Assembly (NCBI RefSeq): GCF_900099765.1
Contig: NZ_FNDX01000004.1
Coordinates: forward strand, 195,242 to 259,241
Source of the DNA: Paenibacillus typhae
GTDB lineage: Bacteria; Bacillota; Bacilli; Paenibacillales; Paenibacillaceae
Direction of reading: 5' to 3'
Length of the DNA stretch: 64,000 nt
Shown here piece by piece: positions 8,215 through 18,809 of this stretch. The notes under the pieces were generated by a model. That model ran no database searches. It was not told where the DNA came from and saw only the letters and a list, made by a program, of their open reading frames with translations. Within the stretch, counting starts at the first letter, position 1, and each line of letters starts with the position of its first letter. A program made the translations under genes and the position numbers.

Positions 8215-10347
8215 TTAGTAGATGGTGCGTGACGCCTGATCTTCTATCCCGCTTTTACGGTAAAAATACGTGTTGATCTGGTCACGCCACTCCTTGGCAT
8301 GCGCCGCTTGCCCTGTAAGACGCTGCTCCACCTGCACATACAGATCCTCTCTTACCTTGTCCTTTAAGGTCTGCCAGGAGGACAGCAGCCCTTCCGCCCG
8401 CTGCGCACCTTCAAAATGCGTATCATAGATATGCTGGATTACGGTTTTGCCGGAATGGAGCACATGGGTGTACGGCACATGGTGGAAGAACAGCAGCAGC
8501 TCATCCGGGCATTCCTCAAGCGATTCGTAGCGGGCAGCGTTGCTGCCGATGTACTGGGCGCTGTATCCGGTTCCCGTCTTCACCGTCCGGTCGACCCCGA
8601 TCCCTCGGTTGTCGGCATAATGATAGGTGCCCCATTGCGAATATTCATAGCCGTCCACATTCGGCCCGTAATGATGCTCTGGATTGATCATCCAGCCCAC
8701 ACCAAGCGGAGCGGTGTAGGATTCGTAGATTTCCCATGAATCCAGCAAAATCCGGCTGATTACATCCGCCACCTCCGGATTGCTGCCAAAGGTCAGTGCT
8801 ATCCACTCAGCGGCGATGGCTTCCGCGCTGAGCTCAGGATTCCAGGCCAGGCGGCCGTAGCCGTACAGGTTGGCCTGGGCCAGCAGATGGCCGGTCCAGT
8901 TGATGTCATTGCCGGTGTTGGACACCGCCGCAATCCCGCTGTGCCTGTTGCCCCACAGCGAGCCGTCCACGATGCGCTTCACCGGAGAAGCTTCGCCTTT
9001 GGCGAGGGTCTGGAATTCCAGCACCTCCTTCCATTGGGGAACCAGGTAGCAGACATGGCGCTGCTGGCCGGTATATTCCTGGGCGATCTGAAATTCAATG
9101 ATCTGATTAGTCTGCGTAAGTGCCCCGAACAACGGAGAGACCGGCTCTCTGACCTGGAAATCCATCGGCCCGTTTTTGATCTGGAGGATGACATTGTCCT
9201 TGAATCTGCCGTCCAGCGGCTTGAAGTGGTCATAGGCTGCCCGCGCACGGTCTGTCTTGCGGTCACGCCAGTCCTGCTTGCAGTTGTAGACGAAGCAGCG
9301 CCAGATGACAATGCCGCCGAACGGTTCCAGCGCCTCAGCCAGCATGTTGGCCCCGTCGGCATGGTCGCGTCCGTAGGTGAACGGCCCCGGACGGTTCTCC
9401 GAATCCGCCTTCACCACAAAGCCGCCGAAATCCGGGATCACCTGATAGATTTCTGCCGCCTTGTTCTGCCACCAGGTGCGCACGCCCGGATCCAGCGGGT
9501 CGGCAGTGCCCACTCCGCCTTCCTGCATTGGCCCGGCAAAATTCACACTCAGGAACAGCCGGATGCCATACACCCGGAACTTGTCAGCGATTTCTGCCAC
9601 CTGCGGCAGATACTCCGAGATGAACAGTGTCTCCAGTGCGTGGACATTCACATTGTTGATTGCAATGGCATTGATCCCGGCGGAGGACATCAGGCGCGCA
9701 TAATCGCGCACCCGCTCCATATCCCCGATAAACCGGTTATTCTCATAGAAAAAAGACCTGCCGGCATAGCCCCGCTCCACACTGCCGTCAAAATTATCCC
9801 AATGGTTGATCATCCGCAGGCTGTTGACCGGATTCACTGCCTCATCAAGTGCCGCGATGGGCTGAAGCGTGCCAATGAGCCGCAGCAGATGGAATACGCC
9901 GTACAGCACCCCGGCAGGTGCGGAGGCACCTACAGCAATGCAGTTATGCTCTGCGCTGGTGCGGATGGCGAAGCCTTCGCGGCCCACCTTGCGGATGTCG
10001 GCCTCTGCAAATACGCTGTTAATCAGCGGGTTGCCGCTTCCGAAGGTTCCGAAGGCAATGACATGGCCAGCACTTGTCCCGTCAGAATGCTCCGGGGCAT
10101 TCGCTGCTGTATCCGCCAGGGCAGCTTCCGCCTGCACCTGCACCTCAATGCCCAGCATCGAAGCAACGCCCTGCTTCCATTCTGCGAGCGCAGCCTGAAC
10201 CGTGTCGTCCGTCTCTGTAACACTCACCGCTCCGCACCATTTCACATATTGCTCCTGCAGGCTGCCCTGCGGAAGCTCGGGATAGCTTAACCAGGCATTG
10301 TACCCCTGGTCCTGTAGCAGATTGTTAATTCCGCCCGCCTCATTCAT
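8215..10347 (-). CDS. aguA: Alpha-glucuronidase, GH67
   Basis: Removes (4-O-methyl)glucuronic acid from the end of xylooligosaccharides. About 710 residues with no signal peptide, matching the usual intracellular GH67 length. The signature residues are visible: Glu about 317 in [10 protein letters not shown] (general acid), Asp in KNGPMDFQ and, 28 residues later, Glu in QEYTG, the spacing known for characterised GH67 enzymes. The conserved REPVSPLF segment is also present. The start at 10347 is preferred over an upstream ATG at 10392 because AGGAGGAGA lies just before it. It sits between a Nif3-like gene and a GH52 xylosidase on the same strand, pointing to cytoplasmic glucuronoxylan use. Confidence 0.95.
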   Translation of the reverse strand: MNEAGGINNLLQDQGYNAWLSYPELPQGSLQEQYVKWCGAVSVTETDDTVQAALAEWKQGVASMLGIEVQVQAEAALADTAANAPEHSDGTSAGHVIAFGTFGSGNPLINSVFAEADIRKVGREGFAIRTSAEHNCIAVGASAPAGVLYGVFHLLRLIGTLQPIAALDEAVNPVNSLRMINHWDNFDGSVERGYAGRSFFYENNRFIGDMERVRDYARLMSSAGINAIAINNVNVHALETLFISEYLPQVAEIADKFRVYGIRLFLSVNFAGPMQEGGVGTADPLDPGVRTWWQNKAAEIYQVIPDFGGFVVKADSENRPGPFTYGRDHADGANMLAEALEPFGGIVIWRCFVYNCKQDWRDRKTDRARAAYDHFKPLDGRFKDNVILQIKNGPMDFQVREPVSPLFGALTQTNQIIEFQIAQEYTGQQRHVCYLVPQWKEVLEFQTLAKGEASPVKRIVDGSLWGNRHSGIAAVSNTGNDINWTGHLLAQANLYGYGRLAWNPELSAEAIAAEWIALTFGSNPEVADVISRILLDSWEIYESYTAPLGVGWMINPEHHYGPNVDGYEYSQWGTYHYADNRGIGVDRTVKTGTGYSAQYIGSNAARYESLEECPDELLLFFHHVPYTHVLHSGKTVIQHIYDTHFEGAQRAEGLLSSWQTLKDKVREDLYVQVEQRLTGQAAHAKEWRDQINTYFYRKSGIEDQASRTIY

Positions 10348-10392
10348 CCGGGAATCTCCTCCTGATTGTTCCTGATTAATGTTACTTAACAC

Positions 10393-10755
10393 ACTCTATT
10401 TCTACACACTTGATATACTCAATCATCCTGTCCGCTCTGCGCATACGCCCCACTATCAATTCCATAACTAGCTAAGCACACCCGTCCAGCTCACAGATCA
10501 CCCTACTCACCCGGCTTGCCTCTCGCTACACTTGACAACTTTAGCTGCACTTTATACAGCTAATCCGGTTACTTTTGCTCCTCTAACCGTTTTAAATGTA
10601 CTCCGTACACCTATATCGGCGGATTAAGCCCATTCAGTCCGATTTCAGCCAGTTTAGCTGTACCAAATGCAGCTATTTTGTCTAAACGCGGATTTTCCCT
10701 GCTTTTAGTTGCACAAACTGCAGTTATAGAGCGTGCCAGCTTTTATCTGCACAAT
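10393..10755. repeat. Intergenic region with three AGCTGCA-type palindromes
   Basis: This gap between GH67 and GH52 holds three related 21-bp imperfect palindromes, each TAG(C/T)TG(C/T)A - 5 nt - T(A/G)CAG(C/T)TA, at 10542-10562, 10655-10675 and 10706-10726. A CGGTTA / TAACCG pair lies around 10567-10591. There is no credible gene. The pattern looks like a mobile or regulatory intergenic element rather than a simple terminator. Confidence 0.6.
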
Positions 10756-12912
10756 TTATTTAGCAAAGGCCTGCCCTGCCAGCCCGGTCAGCGCCCGGCT
10801 GCCCGTGCCTTCCAGCAGCCAGAGGATGGCCGTAACGCCGCGCGGGTAGTATTTGCTGCCGCCGATCAGGCCGCCCAGAATCTGGTCGCTCCAGCACCAG
10901 TAGGACAGCTCGGGATGCAGCAGCCAGCCCACATGGGCGGCATCCGCCGCACGGCCGCTCTCCTCCCAAGGCAGATGCAAAATCTCGCGGGCGATAAACT
11001 GCGAGAGATAAATTTTACTGAGCCAGGAGTTGTTGCTGGTGGAGGACAGCTTCCAGCCTCCATCTTCGAACAGGCAGACGCCCGGAACCAGTACAGTCTG
11101 CAGATGCGTGTTCAGCGCGCTGAGGTACCCGGCGAACCGGCCGGCCGGATCAAGCGCCTCCTCACAGCCGGTGAAGAGCGGGAAGATCAGCCCTTCGATT
11201 GCCGGAATGATACGGGAATCATTATTTTCGTTAATGACGGCCGGAATAAACCCTTCACTATTTAACTGCGAAGCAATCGAAGCAGCACATTTCTCCGCCT
11301 GCTGTCCCGCTTCTGCCGCCAGCTCCGTCAGCCCCTCCTGTCCGAAAAACTTCTCCAGCGCCACATAGGCCGCCCAGCATTTGCCCGCCATATAAATGTT
11401 ATTGCGTGACTGTCCCAGCGAGGTGTCCAGACTGTCGTAAGTGGTAATTTCGGCTCCGCCCTGCGTCCGGTTGCTGTCCAGACCCATCAGGCCGTTGCGC
11501 TGCTCCTTGTCCGGATGGTCACGGTTCAGCATGCTCTCGAAGCAGGCCCGGAGCACCGGCAGCATGTTGTCCACGAATTCACGGTCTCCGGTCTGTTCAA
11601 TATAGACGAGCGCCGAGACCAGCCAGTTCACCAGCTCCTCATGACTCATAAAGGAAAAGCAGTCATCCAGCCCCGCCAGCTCATAAGCGGAATATTGCGG
11701 ACGCGAGAACACATTGGCTACGCCGACATCATGGGTGAAGCTGATGCCGCCAGGATACTCCCTCGTTTCGCCCGGAAACACAACCTTATCCTCATAGCTG
11801 TAGCGGTCCACGAACAATTCCAGCTCATTCCGTACCGTCCACGGATTCATTACCAGCTCAAAAAACAGCTGATCCGCCGTCAGATCCAGCGTATTCATCA
11901 TCCGGTATTCACCTTCGTTGACAATCCACAGATACTTCTCCCCGTCATGCAGCAGCTGCGTGCTTCCGTAATAGCTGTGAATTGCATGCGACAGCATGAA
12001 GCTCTGGTCTGCACTAAGCCCGGCCGAGTGAATCCAGGCATCAGCGTCCGTACAGGCAGCGGTCAGTTCACCGAAATGCTCCAGCGCATAACCGGCCACC
12101 TCCTCGATATTCCGGAAAAAGCGGGTATACGCATAGCAGGCATCGATCCCTGAAGTTACCAGACCGCCGCGGTAAAAGCAAACCGCAAACCGGTACGTCC
12201 GCTTTTCGCCCGCCGGAACGTCCATCAGTACGGCACCCGTGCCGCCCAGTCCAAAGGACAGATTATGCTCAAGCTTGGCCTCCAGAATCTTTTCCATGGT
12301 AAAGCCGAGCGCCGACTGCACGCCTTCCTCCGCACAGGCAATAGCCGTCAGCCGGCCTTGTCCGATTCCCTGAAAAGCGCCGCCGCTCGTATCGCCCAGC
12401 CTGCGCATGGAGCTGTATGGATCGCTGCCTTCGTAGCCGAAGAAGCCTCTGCGGGCAAAGGTCCCCCGGGTGTTATCGAGCGTAAGCTCGGCATAAACCG
12501 CCGGCAGCAGCGCCGCCTTCAGCGATTCATCATCAGCCGTGGACGGATCAGGTACCGACCGGACGGGAGAGTACACCTTGAAGGTCAGGTCCCCCGCCTG
12601 CCACGTATCGCTCGCTGTTCCGAGCGTCCGGCTGATCGCCTCATCTTGAAACGCTTTCAAATGAATTCTCGCGGATTCCCCCGCTTTTTCAATATCATAT
12701 CTGGCTCCGGCATCTGCCACCTGCTCGAAAAAAGGCAGCACCTCATAGCTTTCACCGTCCGCAGACTGAAATCCGATATACATATTCTGGTCAGCCGGTT
12801 TGCCCAGCTCCAGCCCGAGCCCTCCGTTTTTACCTTTAAAACCGAGTGTGAAGCTTGCAAATGCCCCGATAGGTGAATGCTGGACATTATAGAATGGATT
12901 AGATTTTGTCAT
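10756..12912 (-). CDS. Beta-xylosidase, GH52
   Basis: GH52 retaining beta-xylosidase of 718 residues, very close to the family length of about 705, with no signal peptide. The N-terminus (FYNVQHSPIGAFASFTLGF) is the family hallmark. The catalytic region IVNEGEYRMMNT carries the nucleophile Glu (E333/E335), and GGAEITTYDSLDTSLGQ (about residues 485-500) carries the acid/base Asp. AGGAAGGAGCC precedes the start. It is divergent from an AraC regulator 180 bp away and probably supplies xylose together with the GH67 enzyme downstream. A cre-like palindrome lies about 255 nt inside the gene. Confidence 0.95.
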   Translation of the reverse strand: MTKSNPFYNVQHSPIGAFASFTLGFKGKNGGLGLELGKPADQNMYIGFQSADGESYEVLPFFEQVADAGARYDIEKAGESARIHLKAFQDEAISRTLGTASDTWQAGDLTFKVYSPVRSVPDPSTADDESLKAALLPAVYAELTLDNTRGTFARRGFFGYEGSDPYSSMRRLGDTSGGAFQGIGQGRLTAIACAEEGVQSALGFTMEKILEAKLEHNLSFGLGGTGAVLMDVPAGEKRTYRFAVCFYRGGLVTSGIDACYAYTRFFRNIEEVAGYALEHFGELTAACTDADAWIHSAGLSADQSFMLSHAIHSYYGSTQLLHDGEKYLWIVNEGEYRMMNTLDLTADQLFFELVMNPWTVRNELELFVDRYSYEDKVVFPGETREYPGGISFTHDVGVANVFSRPQYSAYELAGLDDCFSFMSHEELVNWLVSALVYIEQTGDREFVDNMLPVLRACFESMLNRDHPDKEQRNGLMGLDSNRTQGGAEITTYDSLDTSLGQSRNNIYMAGKCWAAYVALEKFFGQEGLTELAAEAGQQAEKCAASIASQLNSEGFIPAVINENNDSRIIPAIEGLIFPLFTGCEEALDPAGRFAGYLSALNTHLQTVLVPGVCLFEDGGWKLSSTSNNSWLSKIYLSQFIAREILHLPWEESGRAADAAHVGWLLHPELSYWCWSDQILGGLIGGSKYYPRGVTAILWLLEGTGSRALTGLAGQAFAK
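12646..12660. promoter_or_regulatory. cre-like (CcpA) site inside the GH52 gene
   Basis: TTGAAACGCTTTCAA is palindromic around CGC. On the coding strand it reads TTGAAAGCGTTTCAA, with one mismatch to the cre consensus. It suggests carbon catabolite repression of xylosidase by blocking elongation. Confidence 0.6.
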
Positions 12913-12943
12913 AATGGCTCCTTCCTGTTACGCAGCATGCGAG

Positions 12944-13009
12944 TTTGGCAGTTTATAGATTGCCCATTCTCATCCTATCACGGGGCTCTATGCCGGGAAC
13001 ATTGCCAAA
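12944..13009. promoter_or_regulatory. Divergent control region with inverted TTTGGCA / TGCCAAA
   Basis: Between GH52 and the AraC gene, TTTGGCA (12944-12950) and its inverse TGCCAAA (13003-13009) flank the presumed GH52 promoter (minus-strand TATAAA near 12951-12956). They could be binding half-sites for the adjacent regulator. A TATACT box at 13047-13052 may be the -10 of the AraC gene. Confidence 0.35.
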
Positions 13010-13091
13010 TCAGGCAGAAATTTACCCAAATCAAGCTAAACTCCGCTATACTAAAATCTACAGAGAACTTGCTTACCGGGAGGAACCGCCT

Positions 13092-14000
13092 ATGGCTTCA
13101 GCTTTTTTGCCGCCTGAACTCGGCCAGAACATTAGTGAAATCATTATCCCTGACGTCAAAACAACGCTGAACCTGTTCGGCATGCATCTGCGGACGGTAA
13201 GCGGTGCATGGAGTTATCCAATTCATGCCCACCCGCAATATGAGTTCAACTATGTACTGGACGGGGAGCAGCGGATCATCGTCAACAGCCGCAGCTATAC
13301 GCAGCGTGCCGGGGATCTGGTTCTTTTGCGGCCGGGAGACTCGCACTCCAGCCAGAGCGGCAACGGGCGGCCGTTCACGTATTTTTGTATCCATTTTGAT
13401 ATCGACGATAAAATTCTCATCTCGCTCTTGAGCCGGCTGCATCATGTATTGTTCAAGGCTGACAGCACGATTGCCCATAAGTTAACGCCCTCACTCACCC
13501 GGCTGGTCGATATCTCCCGCCAGATTCACGGGGACATCACAATGTCACAGCGGATGATGCTGCAGTCTGCCGTGTTTGAACTATTCGGCCAGCTGTGGGA
13601 GGCCTTCTCTGTTGAGGCCAACCTGCAGGCTTCTGCCAGCTATGAAAAGGTCGAGCTTGCCCACCAGATCCGCAGCCGCCTGCAAGGTCTTGTCTATCAG
13701 CAGTTCAAGCAGGATGCGCAGGAAGACCGGACGCTTGGCGTCGATGATATCGCGGCAGAGCTGGGCATCAGCTCCTCGCACTGCTACCGGGTATTCCGGC
13801 AGGTGTTCGGCCTCTCACCGAGAGAGTTCCTATCCCGGCAGATGCTCCATGAGGCCAAGGTGCTGCTGGACGATCCGCGTCTGCCGGTCAGCCACATCTC
13901 TACGATCCTCGGCTACCGGGATATCGCCCACTTCAGCCGCCAGTTCAAGCGCTGGCACGGCAAATCACCGCGCGAGTACCGCGAAGGAGGTTCATTATGA
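13092..14000 (+). CDS. AraC-family transcriptional regulator (xylan locus)
   Basis: 302-residue regulator: N-terminal cupin sensor (about 35-120, including PIHAHPQYEFNYVLDGEQ) and two HTH motifs at the C-terminus (GVDDIAAELGISSSHCYRVFRQ and the VSHISTILGYRDIAHFSRQFKRW segment). The start at 13092 has GGGAGGAA 6 nt upstream. The longer open frame from 12945 lacks a ribosome site. Divergent from GH52 and GH67, it probably activates them in response to a xylan-derived sugar. Its stop overlaps the start of the next gene (ATGA). Confidence 0.92.
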   Translation: MASAFLPPELGQNISEIIIPDVKTTLNLFGMHLRTVSGAWSYPIHAHPQYEFNYVLDGEQRIIVNSRSYTQRAGDLVLLRPGDSHSSQSGNGRPFTYFCIHFDIDDKILISLLSRLHHVLFKADSTIAHKLTPSLTRLVDISRQIHGDITMSQRMMLQSAVFELFGQLWEAFSVEANLQASASYEKVELAHQIRSRLQGLVYQQFKQDAQEDRTLGVDDIAAELGISSSHCYRVFRQVFGLSPREFLSRQMLHEAKVLLDDPRLPVSHISTILGYRDIAHFSRQFKRWHGKSPREYREGGSL

Positions 14001-14488
14001 AGCAGCTATATATGAAGCAGAAGGTATTCAGTCTGAGCGGAAAATTTACAGTGAAGAACCAGCAGGAGCAGGATGTCTATCTGGTAGAAGGCAGCTTTAT
14101 GCAGATTCCCAAAACGTTCTCCATTATGAATGCCCGCGGAGAGGAGATCGCACTGATTACGAAAAAGGTGTTCAGCTTCCTGCCGAAGTTTTTTGTCGAG
14201 GTGAACGGCCGGGAAGTGCTGACGATCAAGAAGGAATTTTCCTTTTTAAAAGCGCGCTATACGATTGATTCAGCCGGCATTGAGGTACGCGGCAACTGGT
14301 GGGATATGAACTTTCAGGTCTTACAGCACGGTTCAGTCATTGGTGAGGTCAACAAGGAGTGGTTTACCTGGGGCGACAGCTACAAGATTCAGATTTTGAA
14401 TGAACAGATGGAGGCCATCATGATTGCGATTGTTGTGGCGATTGACTGCGTGAAGGCTGATCATGCGGCGGCGGGTTCTTCCCAGTAA
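13997..14488 (+). CDS. LURP-one-related (YxjI-like) family protein
   Basis: 163-residue cytoplasmic protein of the LURP-one-related/YxjI family, a beta-barrel around a helix similar to the tubby fold. Recognisable segments: LYMKQKVFSLSGKFTV, KVFSFLPKFFVEV and the hydrophobic C-terminal helix MIAIVVAIDCVK. The family has no clear biochemical role, though membrane or scaffold functions have been suggested for relatives. GAAGGAGG lies just upstream, and the start overlaps the AraC stop by 4 nt, so the two are translationally coupled. That coupling to a xylan regulator is unexplained. Confidence 0.85.
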   Translation: MKQLYMKQKVFSLSGKFTVKNQQEQDVYLVEGSFMQIPKTFSIMNARGEEIALITKKVFSFLPKFFVEVNGREVLTIKKEFSFLKARYTIDSAGIEVRGNWWDMNFQVLQHGSVIGEVNKEWFTWGDSYKIQILNEQMEAIMIAIVVAIDCVKADHAAAGSSQ

Positions 14489-14504
14489 CTCCATCTCTAA
14501 CAAA

Positions 14505-14562
14505 AAAACACCTCCAGGGATAATTCTATCGAACGATAGAGCTTACCTTCTGGAGGTGTTTT
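14505..14562. terminator. Bidirectional terminator with inner hairpin
   Basis: Outer stem AAAACACCTCCAG / CTGGAGGTGTTTT (14505-14517 and 14550-14562) encloses a smaller CTATCG / CGATAG hairpin. A and T runs on both sides let it serve the LURP-one gene (+) and the GH1 gene (-). Confidence 0.88.
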
Positions 14563-14588
14563 CTGGCTTTCATCCTATGCAGCTTATC

Positions 14589-16076
<1,488 letters not shown>

Positions 16077-16083
16077 TCACTTC

Positions 16084-18678
16084 CTACCGCAGCACAACCG
16101 GTCCCAGCAGCCCGGACGGCTCGTGGATCATGTACTGGGACAAGAAATCCTGCTCCTGCTTGCCGAGGTTGTTCGTTACCTCAATGACCAGCCGGTTCTC
16201 GCCAAGTACCAGCGCAGTTCCTGCATCAAAGATGTAAGGCGGGCAGATTTTTACACCCAGCTGCTGGCCGTTAAGCGTTACTTCGGCAACCTCGTAGACG
16301 CGTCCCAGGTCAAGCACGGCATTGGCCGGAACTTCTTCCTCCAAAGTAAAGGCCAGCTCATAACGCATCGTTCCGGAGAACCGCGCCTTGCCTTCCACTC
16401 TGGAGATATCCTGCAGCGAAACCAGCGTCTGCTCTGCTGAAAAGGACGGATAAGCTGTGGCTGTGGCAAAAGAAACGCTCCATTCTCCAGCGATTTCTGC
16501 GCCGTCATTCGCCTGCTGCGGAGCAGCCTCGGCTTCCACCCGGCTTTCCAGCAGCACAACGGATTCATACGGATGCAGCACCAGCTGAACCTCAGTTTTA
16601 CCATCGGCCTGGGACTGCGATACCGGCTTGACCTGATTGGAGAAGCCGTCATAGGCGACAACCGGACGATCTCCGCTTAACGTCACTGTCGTCTCAATCA
16701 CCTTGTAAGGTTCTTCATTGAAGAACATGTATACATCGCCTTCGGCCTGACGGTAATGATAGCTGCGAAGGTAGGGCTGATGCTCTGAGGTGTGCACATC
16801 GTGATGATTTTCTTTGATCAGCTGAGCCGTAAACTCCTCCAGCCCGCATACCGCCGCCTGCTCCAGCAGCGTGCCGTCCGCCTGCTCCCCGTGCTCGTTT
16901 CTCACCGGAAGCCCGTCAATAAACTGCACGCGGATACCAGCATCTGTGAACACCTTAACCCGCTCCAGCAGCGCCTGCGGCAGTGCCTCGGCATAAGGGA
17001 TCACCAGCGCGCTGAACGTCTGTCCGTTAATTGTATACGTGCCGCCGCCCAGCTCAGCCTGTGCAATCAGATCCGCCGGAATGACATCGAACTCGATCTG
17101 ATGCTGCGCCAGCTCCTTTGCCGGCTTCTGGAACAGCATATACTCACCCAGCCATTCCGCTTCGGCATGATACAGCAGCCCAACGTTCGCAACATGCTGC
17201 CCCCCGTTCAGCAGATGGCTGACCCGGTTCAGATAATCAAACAGCACGCTCATGAACCGGTACTGCGGATTGTGGCCTCTGGCATCGAGATGCGGCGGGC
17301 AGTCAGGGTCCGGGAACTCTTTTGGCGAAAAAGCATGGGGTACAAAATGGGTCACACCCCGCACCAGCATATGGTCGGTAATCCACTTCATCAGCTTGAT
17401 GCCTTCCGCCCAGCCGTAAGCCCCGTAGACCTCGCACATGGTGCGGTTCCGCTTTTTGGGATCGAGATGGCCAAGGGAAGCGCCCATTTTGGCCAGTCCA
17501 TAATGGAAAAACTCCCCGTCCCAGCCCTTGGCCGTCATCGACTTGAACGGTCCTTTGTCCATGCCGGGCATAATCTGGTTCAGCACCACGTCGATGCCGG
17601 CCATATCCTGCTCCCAGATCGCTCTGAAAAAATGTCCCGCCCCGTAACCGAGCCGCGCATGCGCATTGTTGTCCTCGATCAGATGGCCGATATACTCTAC
17701 GCCATGCTCCCGGCACCAGGCCGCCAGTGTTCCGGTGAACGCTTCACCGTACATCCGGCTCACAATGTCCATGTATTTGTAGCGGATGGCGTGCTCTGCA
17801 CCCTCTGCCTCCACGGTTGAGAGCAGCGGCAGCAGCAGCTTTTCTTCCGCAGTGAACTGCTCCTGCAGCCCTTCTTTCCAAGGCAGCACCATTTCTGCCC
17901 GGCCGATCGAGCCGAAGGCCCCGTGCATATTGCCAAACCGCGGCTCATCCGAGAAAAATCCGGCAAACGTCTCGCCGAAATCCGCCGCATAACGGGCATA
18001 ATGCGATTCGTAGACCTCGCTAATCAGCACCTTTACAGCCTCGGGATCAAGCGGATTCAGATAACCTTCGGTGTGGGGCTCCCCGCCGTGAATGGTCTCC
18101 AGCATAATGAAAACCCGCCAGTCTCCTTCCGGGATGTCCCAGTACAGCACACCGTCCTGCTCATGGGAGCTGACATCAGCGAAGCTCGCCGGATCGACGC
18201 TGTTCTCACCGGTTCTCCGTGCGGCGATGATGCCCAGCACTTTGTCATTCACAGCCTTGGGAGCTGCAGTCAGACTCATCCGGTTGCCGGGGCTGCCCCA
18301 TTTTACGAGAAAAGAGGCGTCCTGCAGCGGGCCAACGAAATCAAGCTGATGGATTTTGAGATATTTTTTGACCAGCCCGGGGTGATCGGATTTGATCTTG
18401 CCGTTCGCATAGCCCGTAGGGAAATGGGAGTCGTCCAGCAGCCATACCTTCATGCCCCGGCGGCGGGCCTCATCCATAATAATGTCCATGTCGCGCCACC
18501 AGCCCTCACCGCAGAAATCGGGGTGCGGACGGGATTCCACGCAAAGGGCGTGTATGCCGGCCTCCTGGATTTTGGCAACCGATTCTCTTAAAAGCGCCTC
18601 CGGCTCTCCATGCAGCCACAGAAAAGGAAGCACGTAGTTTTCCTGTTTATTGTCCAGAACCTCAGCAAGTCTTTTCAT
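16084..18678 (-). CDS. GH106-like glycoside hydrolase (putative alpha-L-rhamnosidase)
   Basis: Protein of 864 residues without signal peptide. The N-terminal barrel begins with PFLWLHGEPEALLRESVAKI and LLDDSHFPTGYANG, typical of proteins annotated as GH106 or glycosylhydrolase-like jelly-roll proteins. The last 150 residues form a GH2-like jelly roll (LAFTLEEEVPANAVLDLGRV, VTLNGQQLG). The start at 18678 follows AGGAGTGGAGCC. It is divergent from an AraC gene and co-directional with GH1, so the pair may process rhamnose- and glucose-containing plant glycosides. The rhamnosidase activity is an inference from family resemblance. Confidence 0.8.
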   Translation of the reverse strand: MKRLAEVLDNKQENYVLPFLWLHGEPEALLRESVAKIQEAGIHALCVESRPHPDFCGEGWWRDMDIIMDEARRRGMKVWLLDDSHFPTGYANGKIKSDHPGLVKKYLKIHQLDFVGPLQDASFLVKWGSPGNRMSLTAAPKAVNDKVLGIIAARRTGENSVDPASFADVSSHEQDGVLYWDIPEGDWRVFIMLETIHGGEPHTEGYLNPLDPEAVKVLISEVYESHYARYAADFGETFAGFFSDEPRFGNMHGAFGSIGRAEMVLPWKEGLQEQFTAEEKLLLPLLSTVEAEGAEHAIRYKYMDIVSRMYGEAFTGTLAAWCREHGVEYIGHLIEDNNAHARLGYGAGHFFRAIWEQDMAGIDVVLNQIMPGMDKGPFKSMTAKGWDGEFFHYGLAKMGASLGHLDPKKRNRTMCEVYGAYGWAEGIKLMKWITDHMLVRGVTHFVPHAFSPKEFPDPDCPPHLDARGHNPQYRFMSVLFDYLNRVSHLLNGGQHVANVGLLYHAEAEWLGEYMLFQKPAKELAQHQIEFDVIPADLIAQAELGGGTYTINGQTFSALVIPYAEALPQALLERVKVFTDAGIRVQFIDGLPVRNEHGEQADGTLLEQAAVCGLEEFTAQLIKENHHDVHTSEHQPYLRSYHYRQAEGDVYMFFNEEPYKVIETTVTLSGDRPVVAYDGFSNQVKPVSQSQADGKTEVQLVLHPYESVVLLESRVEAEAAPQQANDGAEIAGEWSVSFATATAYPSFSAEQTLVSLQDISRVEGKARFSGTMRYELAFTLEEEVPANAVLDLGRVYEVAEVTLNGQQLGVKICPPYIFDAGTALVLGENRLVIEVTNNLGKQEQDFLSQYMIHEPSGLLGPVVLR

Positions 18679-18746
18679 AAAGGCTCCACTCCTGTCTTCT
18701 CTGTCTATTTGATGTATCTGATACCGCAAGTAAGCGGGTGATTGAT

Positions 18747-18775
18747 TTGACTTACCAAACTTAACTTCATATAGT
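18747..18775 (+). promoter_or_regulatory. Strong sigma-A promoter of the AraC gene, overlapping a shared operator-like word
   Basis: TTGACT - 17 nt - TATAGT is a near-consensus promoter 35 nt before the AraC start. The 15-mer ACTTACCAAACTTAA (18750-18764) fills its spacer and recurs upstream of the PTS gene at 21987-22001. Confidence 0.75.
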
Positions 18776-18809
18776 TAATCTTATCTTTGATCAAAGGGGG
18801 ACTGCAGCC

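Noticed and set aside
8887..10290. 467-codon frame opposite the GH67 gene
   Set aside because: Antisense to a clear family member with all catalytic motifs.
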